From Candidatus Pelagibacter sp. RS40 (GTDB taxonomy: Bacteria; Pseudomonadota; Alphaproteobacteria; Pelagibacterales; Pelagibacteraceae): a DNA stretch of 64,000 nt. Made by a program: the position numbers and the translations under genes. Below are positions 8,498 to 18,400 of the stretch, piece by piece (position 1 is the first letter of the stretch; each line of letters starts with the position of its first letter). Under the pieces are notes generated by a model. The model was given only the letters and a program-made list of their open reading frames with translations, was not told the origin of the DNA and made no database searches. The stretch spans positions 909,001-973,000 of the forward strand of contig NZ_CP020778.1 in the NCBI RefSeq assembly GCF_002101295.1, written 5' to 3'.

Positions 8498-10606
8498 ATG
8501 GAAATAGAAGTGGGTGATGTAAAATCATTTATAGATACCCTTTGGGTAATTGATTGTGCAATTCTTGTTTTCATCATGCAGGCAGGATTTATGTGTGTTG
8601 AAAGTGGATTATCGAGACACAAAAATAGCATTAATGTTGCATTAAAAAATGCAGCTGATTTTGGTGTATCAGTTGTTGTTTTCTGGCTTTTTGGTTTTGG
8701 TTTGATGTTTGGAAAAAGCTTTAATGGACTGTTTGGAACAGATCTCTTTATGTTTGCAACAGATATATCTCAGTACCAAACTTATTTTGTTTTCCAGGCA
8801 ATGTTTGTTGCAACAGCTGCAACAATAATTTCTGGTGCAGTTGCTGAGAGATTAAAGTTTGTTGGCTATTTAGTTATGACTATATTTGCAACAGGAATTA
8901 TTTATCCAATTGTGGGTCACTGGGCTTGGTCTTCTAGTTATTTAGGAGAGGCAATGAATAAAGGTTGGCTTGCAGCGTTAGGTTTTGTTGATTTTGCCGG
9001 CAGTACTATTGTTCACTCCGTTGGTGGATGGATTGCATTATCAGGAGTTTTAATTTTAGGGCCTAGAATAGGAAAATACTCTGATGCAAATAAAGGAAAA
9101 TTTACAGGATCAAGTTTCCCTCTTGCAGTGCTTGGTACCCTAATTCTTTGGTTTGGTTGGTTTGGTTTTAATGGTGGAAGTAATGGAGCTATGGATGATG
9201 CTGTTCCATTAATTTTAATTAATACATTCCTTGCAGCTGCATTTGGATTGTTAACAAGTTTAGTTATTTCATTTGCTATTTTTAAAAAACCAGATCCATT
9301 TTATGTCATCCTCGGTCCATTAGCAGGCTTAGTTTCAATTACCGCAGCATGTAATTCAGTAAATTCTTTAATTGCAATACTGATTGGAATTATTGGAACT
9401 ATAATCGCGATCATTGTTCATGAACTTTTAAATAAAAAAGAAATAGATGATGTTGTTGGAGCAGTGCCAGTACATTTAGCAGCAGGTGTTTGGGGAACTC
9501 TTGCAGTTGGAATATTTTCTAATTTAGAAATTTTAGGTACAGGTTTAAGTAGAATGGATCAAATCAAAGCGCAATTAATTGGTATAGGTGCAATTGGTAT
9601 CTTTTCTTTTGTTTCCTCATTTATATTTTTTAAAATAGTTAATTACTTTTATCCTTTAAGAGTAAGTCCATTACATGAAGAGCTTGGATTAAATATTGCA
9701 GAACATGGTGCAGTATCAGTTGAGCATGACTTAATTGCAATTTTAGATAAGCAATCTAAATCGGGTGATTTAAAAATTAGAGGACCTCAAGATCCTTTTA
9801 CAGCTGGTGGGGTAATAGGTCTATATTACAATAAACTTATGAGCAAGCTAGAGGATAGTGAAACAGAAAAAAATAAATGGAGAGAAAGAATATCAAAAGA
9901 AGTAAATCTTGCAGTTAAGGTTCAAGAAAACTTTTTACCTAAAAGAAATTTAACTAATTTTCCTGTAAGTGGAATAAATATTCCAGCAAGAGAAGTTTCT
10001 GGTGATTTTTTTAGTTTTTATCCTCATAATGAAAGTATTTATTTTATAATTGCAGATGTAGCAGGAAAAGGAATACACGCAGGAATGGTGATGGCAAAAG
10101 CTTCAACATTATTTGAAATTATGTCCAAGGATAAAGTAGATCCTGATGAAATGATGTTTCATATGAACAATGATTTATATCAGACTAAAACTGCTGGAAT
10201 GTTTGTGACATGTATTTTGGGTGAATATGATTTGGTCAGTGAAGAAATTAGATGGGTTAATGCTGGACACCAACCTGCACTTATAAGATCTTCAGATGGT
10301 AAATATTCTGAGTATATTTCAAGTTCAACTCCATTAGGTGTAGTTAAGCATAAAGATAAAAGTGTTTATAAATTAGAAAAAACAAAATTAGGATCTTCCA
10401 GATTTTATGTATTTACGGATGGATTGTCTGAAAGCTTAAATAAAAATGGTGAAGAAATTGGGATTGATGGTTCAATAAAAATTATTGAAAATAATTTCAA
10501 TTCTGATCTTAAAAAACAACTCAAGGATGTAACCTCTGAGGTTATTAAAGTCGCGGGTGAAAAAAACCTAAGCGATGACCTTACTTTAGTTGGATTGGGT
10601 AATTAA
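8498..10606 (+). CDS. Ammonium transporter fused to SpoIIE/RsbU-type PP2C phosphatase
   Basis: A 702-residue fusion. Residues 1 to about 390 are an Amt channel with 11 predicted helices. The family segment AGFMCVESGLSR (29-40), the pore Phe region near 99-103, and both pore histidines (His173 in DFAGSTIVHS, His326 in AVPVHLAAG) are present, so transport should be possible. A linker (about 391-465) joins a PP2C domain (about 466-702). Its metal-ligand aspartates are kept: Asp503 (SGDFF), Asp520 (ADVAGKG), Asp641 (FTDGLSE) and Asp693/694 (DDLTLVG). The Amt C-terminus is cytoplasmic, so the phosphatase faces the cytosol. The likely substrate is the phosphorylated STAS protein encoded at 6844-7143 (inference). 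Confidence 0.93.
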   Translation: MEIEVGDVKSFIDTLWVIDCAILVFIMQAGFMCVESGLSRHKNSINVALKNAADFGVSVVVFWLFGFGLMFGKSFNGLFGTDLFMFATDISQYQTYFVFQAMFVATAATIISGAVAERLKFVGYLVMTIFATGIIYPIVGHWAWSSSYLGEAMNKGWLAALGFVDFAGSTIVHSVGGWIALSGVLILGPRIGKYSDANKGKFTGSSFPLAVLGTLILWFGWFGFNGGSNGAMDDAVPLILINTFLAAAFGLLTSLVISFAIFKKPDPFYVILGPLAGLVSITAACNSVNSLIAILIGIIGTIIAIIVHELLNKKEIDDVVGAVPVHLAAGVWGTLAVGIFSNLEILGTGLSRMDQIKAQLIGIGAIGIFSFVSSFIFFKIVNYFYPLRVSPLHEELGLNIAEHGAVSVEHDLIAILDKQSKSGDLKIRGPQDPFTAGGVIGLYYNKLMSKLEDSETEKNKWRERISKEVNLAVKVQENFLPKRNLTNFPVSGINIPAREVSGDFFSFYPHNESIYFIIADVAGKGIHAGMVMAKASTLFEIMSKDKVDPDEMMFHMNNDLYQTKTAGMFVTCILGEYDLVSEEIRWVNAGHQPALIRSSDGKYSEYISSSTPLGVVKHKDKSVYKLEKTKLGSSRFYVFTDGLSESLNKNGEEIGIDGSIKIIENNFNSDLKKQLKDVTSEVIKVAGEKNLSDDLTLVGLGN

Positions 10607-10689
10607 TTATCTATCAAATAAATATAAAATTCTTTTGATTTAAATTGCAATAAATATAAGTTTTGAAAATCAAAAAAAAAAGGAAAACA

Positions 10690-11016
10690 ATGAAAAAAAT
10701 AATTTTTGGTTTATTTTTTGCATTAATGAGCACAAATTTATTTGCTGCACAAACTCAAATTGCACAAGTAAATGGAATGATGTGTATTAAATGTCAAAAA
10801 ATGGTTACTGAAGCGTTACAAAAAGCAAGCCCAGATGCAGAAATAAAAGTCTCATGGCCTGAAGGCGTAGCAGTCTCTGCTTTTCAAGACAAATCAAATT
10901 TGTCTGACGAAGAGTACAAAAGTGCAATTGCAGGCACAGGTTTTGAAGTAATAAAAGTTGTCAGCGTTGACAAAATAGTTACTGATGCTGGTGAAGCTGT
11001 TAAAATATTAGACTAA
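10690..11016 (+). CDS. Exported heavy-metal-associated (HMA-like) domain protein
   Basis: A protein of about 108 residues with a Sec signal peptide (MKKIIFGLFFALMSTNLFAA) and an HMA-like fold carrying MCIKCQ, close to the MxCxxC metal-binding motif of copper chaperones and MerP. I start it at the ATG at 10690, which has an AAGGA ribosome site just upstream; an in-frame TTG at 10663 would add a charged extension that spoils the signal peptide. It sits between the two Amt-phosphatase genes, 10 bases before the second. Copper or another soft metal is the probable ligand. Its link to the transporters is unknown. Confidence 0.8.
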   Translation: MKKIIFGLFFALMSTNLFAAQTQIAQVNGMMCIKCQKMVTEALQKASPDAEIKVSWPEGVAVSAFQDKSNLSDEEYKSAIAGTGFEVIKVVSVDKIVTDAGEAVKILD

Positions 11017-11026
11017 AAAGATTTAT

Positions 11027-13258
11027 ATGACTGTAACTGAATTACAGGCTCTAGTTTTAAAGTTACAGTCACAAATCAATCAATTAGAATTAACAAACAA
11101 AGGTGCAAATAAAGCTCTAGAGTTTAGGCTTGAGGCTGTTCTCCAAGCAAACCTAGACACGTTTTGGCTTTTAATATGCGCTATTCTAGTTTTCTTGATG
11201 CAAGCAGGCTTTATGTGTTTAGAGTCTGGGTTATCTAGAGCAAAAAGCAGCATTAACGTAGCCTTAAAAAATGTAACTGATTTTGGAATTTCAGTAGCAA
11301 CTTTTTGGGCATTTGGTTTTGCATTGATGTATGGAACAAGTGTTTCTGGACTTTTTGGATCTAAATTCTTTTTCTTTACAACTAAAGTTGCTGGATACCA
11401 GTCGTTTTTTGTATTTCAGGCAATGTTTGTTGCAACTGCCGCAACAATTGTATCTGGTGCAGTTGCAGAGCGACTTAAATTTTTTTCATACGTAATTATT
11501 ACATTTATTACCTCTGGAATAATTTATCCTATCGTTGGACATTGGGTGTGGTCATTAAATTTTTCAAACCCCGATGTAAAAACTGGCTGGTTAGGAAAAT
11601 TAGGATTTATAGATTTTGCAGGGTCTAGCGTGGTTCACTCTGTTGGTGGATGGGTTGCACTTGCAGTATTATTAATTATTGGAAATAGAACAGGAAGATT
11701 TCAAGAAGGAAAGAAAAGAACTTTTCAAGGAAGTAATACTCCTTTAGCAGCGCTTGGTGCACTAATTTTATGGTTTGGGTGGTTTGGTTTTAACGGGGGC
11801 GCTAATGGTGCAATGGATTTAAGAATACCGTTAATTTTAATAAATACTTTTTTAGCAGCCTCAGCTGGCTTAGTACTCTCAAGTATCATGGGTATTTATG
11901 TCATGAAAAAACCAGAACCAATGTTCATGATCACAGGCCCTATTGCTGGTTTAGTATCAATTACAGCATCTTGTGCATATGTTGAACCAACTGAGGCAAT
12001 TATTATAGGTTCAATTGGAGGTCTGGTATCTGGATCAGGAATTTTATTATTAGAAAAAATTAAAGTGGATGATGTTGTTAGCGCTGTTCCTGTTCATCTA
12101 TTTGCAGGGACTTGGGCAACCATCGCAGTTGCTATCTTTGGTGACTTAGAAGCAATGGGAATTGAAAGATCTATGGCAGATCAACTTTATATTCAATTAA
12201 TCGGAATAGTTAGTGTTGGAGCTTTTTGTTTTCTTTCTGCATTTACAATTTTTTTCATAATAAATTTATTGTTCAGATTAAGAGTTAATAAAGTAGAGGA
12301 AGATATGGGTTTAAATATTTCTGAACATAACGCCTCAACAGCAACACATGAATTGTTACAAGTTTTAAATAAACAACAAGAAACCGATGATTTTAGTCTA
12401 AGAGCTCCACAGGACCCTTTCACAGAAGCAGGAGTAATTGCAAGTCAATACAACAATATAATGGATAAGCTTGAGCAATCCGAAAATCAAAAAAACATCT
12501 GGAAAAATAGAGTATCCAAGGAAATTAAACTAGCCATTGATGTTCAAAAGAGGCTTATGCCAAGAAGAACAATTAATAATTTTCCGATTGAGGGAATTAA
12601 CATTCCAGCAAGAGAAATATCAGGAGATTTTTACGATTTTTATCAACATAATGATCAAATTTATTTTACATTGTGTGATGTGTCAGGAAAAGGAGTGAAT
12701 GCTGGAATGGTTATGGCTAGAGCTATAACATTATTCAAGATTTATTCTAAAAATAAGTTTAAGCCTAATGAAATTCATTACGAAATGAACAATGACCTTC
12801 AACAAACAAATCCAAAAGGTGTTTATGTAACTAGCATTGTTGGATCCTATAACTCAAAGACAGATGTTGTAGAACTTTCAAATGCTGGCCATCTGCCAGC
12901 ACTATTTAAAAATGGAAATGGTTTTCATGAATATGAATCATCCTCTTTACCTTTGGGTGTAAAAAAAGCTGATAATAGCAATGTATATAAATTAGAGAGT
13001 TTTCAGTTAGGCAGTGGAAGATTATATTGTTTTACAGATGGCTTTTCCGAATGCCGAAATGAAAAAGGGGAGGAAATAGGTATAGATGGTGTTAAACAAC
13101 TAATAACAACATTTCAAAACACTTCTTTAAAAAAAGAACTTTTAAAAATTACAAAAGATGTTGAGAAAAAAAGTACTAAAGGACAAAATTTTGATCAAAG
13201 CAATAATCAAGCAAATATTTTAGAAGATGATCTAACTATTATTGGCCTAGGCAAATAG
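11027..13258 (+). CDS. Second ammonium transporter-PP2C phosphatase fusion
   Basis: A 743-residue paralogue of the protein at 8498. It has an extra N-terminal segment (residues 1-42, heptad-like Leu/Gln/Glu pattern, predicted periplasmic coiled coil) before the first Amt helix. The Amt domain keeps both pore histidines (His204 and His357). The linker again has the GLNISEH stretch seen in Amt proteins fused to signalling domains. The PP2C domain keeps Asp534, Asp551, Asp671 and Asp734/735. A Gln/Asn-rich insert (about 718-732) precedes the last motif. The two copies may differ in ammonium range or partner. Confidence 0.93.
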   Translation: MTVTELQALVLKLQSQINQLELTNKGANKALEFRLEAVLQANLDTFWLLICAILVFLMQAGFMCLESGLSRAKSSINVALKNVTDFGISVATFWAFGFALMYGTSVSGLFGSKFFFFTTKVAGYQSFFVFQAMFVATAATIVSGAVAERLKFFSYVIITFITSGIIYPIVGHWVWSLNFSNPDVKTGWLGKLGFIDFAGSSVVHSVGGWVALAVLLIIGNRTGRFQEGKKRTFQGSNTPLAALGALILWFGWFGFNGGANGAMDLRIPLILINTFLAASAGLVLSSIMGIYVMKKPEPMFMITGPIAGLVSITASCAYVEPTEAIIIGSIGGLVSGSGILLLEKIKVDDVVSAVPVHLFAGTWATIAVAIFGDLEAMGIERSMADQLYIQLIGIVSVGAFCFLSAFTIFFIINLLFRLRVNKVEEDMGLNISEHNASTATHELLQVLNKQQETDDFSLRAPQDPFTEAGVIASQYNNIMDKLEQSENQKNIWKNRVSKEIKLAIDVQKRLMPRRTINNFPIEGINIPAREISGDFYDFYQHNDQIYFTLCDVSGKGVNAGMVMARAITLFKIYSKNKFKPNEIHYEMNNDLQQTNPKGVYVTSIVGSYNSKTDVVELSNAGHLPALFKNGNGFHEYESSSLPLGVKKADNSNVYKLESFQLGSGRLYCFTDGFSECRNEKGEEIGIDGVKQLITTFQNTSLKKELLKITKDVEKKSTKGQNFDQSNNQANILEDDLTIIGLGK

Positions 13259-13363
13259 ACACACATATTTTTTAAGGTTTTTCAATACAGATTCAATTAC
13301 ATGCAAGCCCAATATGAACAGTTATGAAGATACAAATTTAGAAAAATTACGTATTTTGCTTCG

Positions 13364-13690
13364 GTGAAAAAAATCTGTCTATCAATCTTAGCTGCAATTC
13401 TTTTGCAAGGATGTGGTCCAACTGCATCAATTGTAAGTACTGGAATTACAATTGCTCAATCGGGAAGCACAACTAAAGCATTCGCAGCATCAGGATCTGG
13501 TTTATTCATAAAAGAAAAAACTGGCAAACAACCAATTGAACATGTTGCAGATAGCACTATTAATGCAGAACTTAGAAATTGTTCAGTTTCACACTCAGCA
13601 GAAATTAATCAAATTTTTTTTACAACACTTGATGAATTTGATTGCGAGAAAAGCTACTTAAACCAAGCTAACCTTTATTATCTAAGATAA
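13364..13690 (+). CDS. Small predicted lipoprotein, unknown function
   Basis: A 108-residue protein starting with GTG. The signal peptide ends in a lipobox (LQGC, Cys17). The mature part has a Gly/Ser/Thr/Ala-rich N-terminal half that may hold an amphipathic or membrane-active stretch, and two further cysteines (Cys73 and Cys94 by count) that could pair. No family recognised. The stop is immediately followed by the ATG of the next gene, so the two are probably co-translated. Confidence 0.6.
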   Translation: MKKICLSILAAILLQGCGPTASIVSTGITIAQSGSTTKAFAASGSGLFIKEKTGKQPIEHVADSTINAELRNCSVSHSAEINQIFFTTLDEFDCEKSYLNQANLYYLR

Positions 13691-14032
13691 ATGATTGAAA
13701 TTTTAATTTTTGAATTAGTTTTAATTTGGTCTTATTTCTTTGTGGTAATTAAGAAAATATTTTCTTTTAGTAAAAACATTTTGTTTAGTATCTTTGTTTC
13801 AAATATTTCACTTATAACTTTTATTGGAACAATCATCATGGGTTTATTCAAATTTGATATAATTTTTGTAGTCTTTTCAGTTTCTATTGTAATGATTGGA
13901 ATGCATTTATTATATGATAGTATTAGAAGAAGATACGATATCTTAAGTAAGAAAAACGAAAACTTTAGTAAAATTAAACCAGTATTAGATTATTCAGTGA
14001 TGGCATTAATTTTATATAAAATAATAAATTAA
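13691..14032 (+). CDS. Small integral membrane protein, unknown function
   Basis: A 113-residue hydrophobic protein with three or four predicted membrane segments (about residues 4-22, 30-50, 55-77 and 98-112) and a basic loop (IRRRYD, near residue 80). No family recognised. It begins directly after the stop of the lipoprotein gene, which suggests a shared function in the envelope. Confidence 0.55.
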   Translation: MIEILIFELVLIWSYFFVVIKKIFSFSKNILFSIFVSNISLITFIGTIIMGLFKFDIIFVVFSVSIVMIGMHLLYDSIRRRYDILSKKNENFSKIKPVLDYSVMALILYKIIN

Positions 14033-14098
14033 ATTATCCAATTAACCCGCGTCAAATATCCACTACAATTAAAAATACAGTAGATTTATATTTTCTGC

Positions 14099-15340
14099 GT
14101 GTCAGAAAAATCTCAAAAAATTGGAATAGTTGGGGCTGGAATACAAGGTGTTTGCAATGCTTTGTTTTTGCAAAAAAAAGGTTTTCAAGTAACTCTATTC
14201 GATAGAGATGAACCTGGTAACGCTGCCTCCTATGGAAATGCCGGACATTTTTCTCCTTACGCATCTGTATCTTTAAACAGAACAGATATTTTAACTGATG
14301 TTCCTCAAATGCTTATAAGTTCAAGAGGACCTTTAGCACTGAAGTGGAATTACGTTCCAAAGATGGTTCCTTGGTTTGTAAGATTTGTTGCAAACTGTAG
14401 AAAAGAAAAAATGATGCATACAGCAAAATATATGCATCAAATATTAGATCAGTCTCTTCCAGCATTTGATGAATTATTTCAAGATATAAATCTTGAAGGT
14501 TTAGTTGAAAGCAAAGGAATTTTATATGTTTGGACAAACAAAAGTATAAAAAGTAGAGAGCTTGAAATACAAATTAGAGATGAGCTAGGTGTAAAACAAC
14601 AATTAGTTAATCCAAAAGAAATTCATGACTTAGAACCAAACTTAAAACCATTTTATGATGGTGGTGTGTTTTATGATTATGCAAGGCACGCAAGAAATCC
14701 AAGAAAAATTTTAGTTAAATTATTTGAAAAGTTTATTGAAAAAGGTGGAAAATTTTTAAAACTAAATATTCAAAACGTTGATTTCGATGGAGAGCTACCT
14801 GTTTTAAGATCAGAGGCACAAAGATTTATATTTGATAAACTTGTAATTGCATGTGGTGCTTTTTCAAAAAGATTGACAGATAAACTTCACGAAAATATTC
14901 CACTCGATACTGAGCGTGGTTATCATGTTCACTTTAAAGGATGTGATCATTTAATTTCACGACCTGTTGTTTATGCAGATCGTGGATTTGGTATGACACC
15001 TATGGAACAAGGTTTAAGAGTTGTTGGAACAGTTGAATTTGGTGGATTAGAAAACCCATTATCAAAATCAAGAATTAAAAATTTAATTTTAAATGCAAAA
15101 GATATGATAGATGGTCTTCCAGAACATAAAGATGAGTGGTTAGGTTTTAGACCAACGCTTCCAGATTTTTTACCAGTTATAGGACCATCAAAAAATTATA
15201 AAAATGTATTTTATTCATTCGGTCATCATCACTTAGGTTGGACATTAGGTGCGATCTCAGGAAAAATTGTGTCTAAAATGGTTGCTAATGAAAATACTAA
15301 TTTAGACCTTCAACCCTATAGTTCGATAAGATTTTCATAA
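14099..15340 (+). CDS. FAD-dependent oxidoreductase, DadA-like D-amino-acid dehydrogenase
   Basis: A 413-residue DAO-family flavoprotein starting with GTG. The N-terminal Rossmann motif is GIVGAGIQG (residues 9-17), followed by an acidic residue at the end of the second strand (LFDRDEPG) and the YGNAGHFSP segment typical of DadA. The C-terminal FAD segment GFRPTLPDFLPVIGPS and the GHHHLGWTLG motif are also typical. It probably oxidises D-amino acids or another amine, passing electrons to the quinone pool. It stands alone between the small envelope genes and the PilY1 genes, so the substrate is undetermined. Confidence 0.82.
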   Translation: MSEKSQKIGIVGAGIQGVCNALFLQKKGFQVTLFDRDEPGNAASYGNAGHFSPYASVSLNRTDILTDVPQMLISSRGPLALKWNYVPKMVPWFVRFVANCRKEKMMHTAKYMHQILDQSLPAFDELFQDINLEGLVESKGILYVWTNKSIKSRELEIQIRDELGVKQQLVNPKEIHDLEPNLKPFYDGGVFYDYARHARNPRKILVKLFEKFIEKGGKFLKLNIQNVDFDGELPVLRSEAQRFIFDKLVIACGAFSKRLTDKLHENIPLDTERGYHVHFKGCDHLISRPVVYADRGFGMTPMEQGLRVVGTVEFGGLENPLSKSRIKNLILNAKDMIDGLPEHKDEWLGFRPTLPDFLPVIGPSKNYKNVFYSFGHHHLGWTLGAISGKIVSKMVANENTNLDLQPYSSIRFS

Positions 15341-15426
15341 AAATAAACAATTATGTATGTTCATTTTGGGTAATAAACAGTTTTTATTCTAAATGTTTTT
15401 CAATAGTTAGTATAATTTTAGGCAAA

Positions 15427-18400
15427 ATGAAATTTAAAAACTTTCTTATTGTAATTTTAATAACATTATTTGCGCAAGAGATTGCAATAGCAAAACCTTT
15501 ACCTCCTGGAACTGGTGCGAGTGCACCTGCAAACATATTAATTATGTTGGATAGAACATATAGTATGTTGGATCCTTTAAGTGGAAAAGATAATAAAAAA
15601 ACTGGGTGGTTGCAACGTGCAATAGATGTTGCTGAAGGTGAACATAGCTCAAGCTCATTTGTTTTAAATGGTAGAGATGCAGGCCCAAGTTATTGGAAGC
15701 ATAATGAAGATACATTTCACATGAAAGGTAGTGGAGTGCTATCTAATAAAGGAGTGTTATCAAAAAAAGCTCTTGATTTAGCATTTGACCTACCAACTAG
15801 TATGGAAGGTTATAAAGATGGATATTTATATTTTATCTCAACTTCTTATGACGCAAGATATGGAAAAACTGGTTTATTGAAACCTTATCTCCATCTAATT
15901 TCATATGATACAAAAGGAGAGCTCTCTAATAATACAAAGGATTTTGCATTTTTCTTTACCCAATCCTATGCACAATCAGCATCTGGAACTGAAAATTGTT
16001 CACAAGCGAAAAAAAAAAAATCAAAAAATGGGCCAGTTTCAAGTAATTATTACACTGATAAAGGAGAGTGCTTTACATATCCTGGAGACCCAACACCCGA
16101 TAAAGATTTTTACCACGGAGCATTAGCTGTAAATGGTGATATATTAATATTTACAAGTGAACATACTCACTTAAGTTTTAATTTAAACTCTTACAAAGAT
16201 GGTAAAACGAAAAATCATCATCTTAATAATAAAAATTATGTCAATTGCAGCACATCAGACACAAATTACAAAAAATATTTTTCAAATTCTGAAGGCATTG
16301 AGGTTGTAAGAGAAGGTTCTGGTATATTTGTATACATTAAAAAATATAAATCTAATGAGATCGCAAAATTTAGAACTGCCAGCAATGGATGCATAACTGG
16401 TGCGCCAATTCAAATTATTCAAGATACTCATTGTGGATGGGGAAGAGGAGATAGTATTACTATTCATAATAATCATATTTACACAACTGGGTTTACAAAA
16501 GGTAAAGTTTGTAAGTATCAATTGGATGGAACATTTGTTACTTCTACAGGTCAATTAGGTTCAGATACTGTTAATACTGTTGCTGCTCATCCAGTAGTAT
16601 ACTTTGCAAATCCAATGGGTATTAATTATGTAAATGGTAATATTCATGTTGCAAATACTGAAAGATTAGAAGTTACAATTCTTGATCCAAATAATTTAAA
16701 ATTTATTGGCGATTATGGAAACGATGGGGTTACTAGAATTCAAGGAGCACAAGATGCAATAGCATCAGTTGTAACAGACGGAACTTTGGTACAAGAGGCA
16801 AGTTTTGGACTTGCTTTATGGGCAAGAGAAGAACAAGCATCTTTCAAATCTTTTATTAATGATGATAGAACTAAACCTACCCCTTGTAAAAGAGATGGTT
16901 GTTTAGAAATTGGTATTCATCGACAAGGTGCACAAGCAATATACAATAAAATGCTAGAGGGATTCCCATTAAGGTTAAAAACTAGAGCCTTATCTTTTGC
17001 AAGACTTGCGCACGATTATTATAACAGCGATTTTTCCCCAAAAGACGAAGATTTACCTTGCCAAGTAAATGCAATTATTATCATTGGAGATGGTGAGTGG
17101 GACGACAAAGCAAATAATCTCAATGATGCTATGGGTAAAATTGAAACCCTAAAAAATAGAGGGATTAAAACTTACGCAGTCCCTTATGGAGATGGAATAA
17201 AAAAATATGATAATTACCAATTGCTTGCTGAAAAAGGTGGTACCGATACATACTATAAAGCTCTAACAGCAGCAGAGTTAAAAACTCTTTTAAAATCAAT
17301 TGTTCAATCAATTGTTTCTCAAACAGTATCTTATTCAGCTCCATCTATTTCAGCTGAGTTAAAAGAAAGTGGTGAATTATATCAAGCAAAATTTCAATAT
17401 AGATCTGACAAAGAGTGGTGGGGAACAATTATTAAGACAGAATTAACAGAAAATGGTGACGCAACAACTGCAAATCAAAAATGGGATGCAGCGAAAATTA
17501 TGAAAGCTCCGTCTGCTAGAAAAATTTGGACTGTGTTACCAGATGTTTCATATCAAACTAATTATAATAATTTTAACAAAAGTAATTACAATTCAATAAG
17601 AAATAATCTTTTCTCTTTAAGAGGAAATGCGGTTCTTGATTATCATAGAAAAACAGGTTCAGGGACAAGATGTAAATCAAATACATTAGTAAAGGATGGA
17701 GCTAATGAAGATGATACTAAGGGATTGATAGGATTTGTAAGAGGAGAAGATTGGTTTGATTATAATGGAAACTGTAACTTAACAGAGCACCGAACAAGAA
17801 AAGATAAAAATGGAAATGTATTCAAAGCTTACCTAGGTGACATTTATAATTCACAGCTGCTTGTTGTTGGAAGACCAAAAGCAAGCTTTACATCACAAAG
17901 TACAAATGAAGAGTCTTATTGGAGAGGAATAAATGGTTATGAAGCATGGGCTAATACACCTAATAATTATAACAGACAAAGAACAATCTATGTTGGTGCA
18001 AACAATGGAATATTACACGCATTTAACGCAGATACAGGAGAAGAAATGTGGGGATTTGTACCTCCCCTAATAGCAGCAAGACTTCCAGAAGTAATAAACC
18101 CAACTGCTGCTAATTCAGCAGAAGGTGGAACTAATCCGTTATTCTTAGTAGATGGATCACCCACAGTCCATGATACTTATTTTAAACATCCAATTACAAA
18201 TAAGGAGGGCTGGTACACTTTATTGATGGTAAATTATGGAAGAGGTGGAGCTGGGTTTACAACTTTAGATGTGACTGATCCATACAAACCTCTTCACTTA
18301 TATTCCGTACTAAATGATCCTGTTTCTCAAAAAGTTTTTCATGTTGATCATAAAAATGATTTTAAGTCTTATCCTTATAAAACAGCTAGATATAATATTT

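Noticed and set aside
13314..13367. A 17-codon ORF (starting MNSYEDTN) whose TGA overlaps the GTG of the lipoprotein gene
   Set aside because: No ribosome site and no recognisable sequence; could be a coupling leader peptide, but an ORF this short is expected by chance in such DNA.
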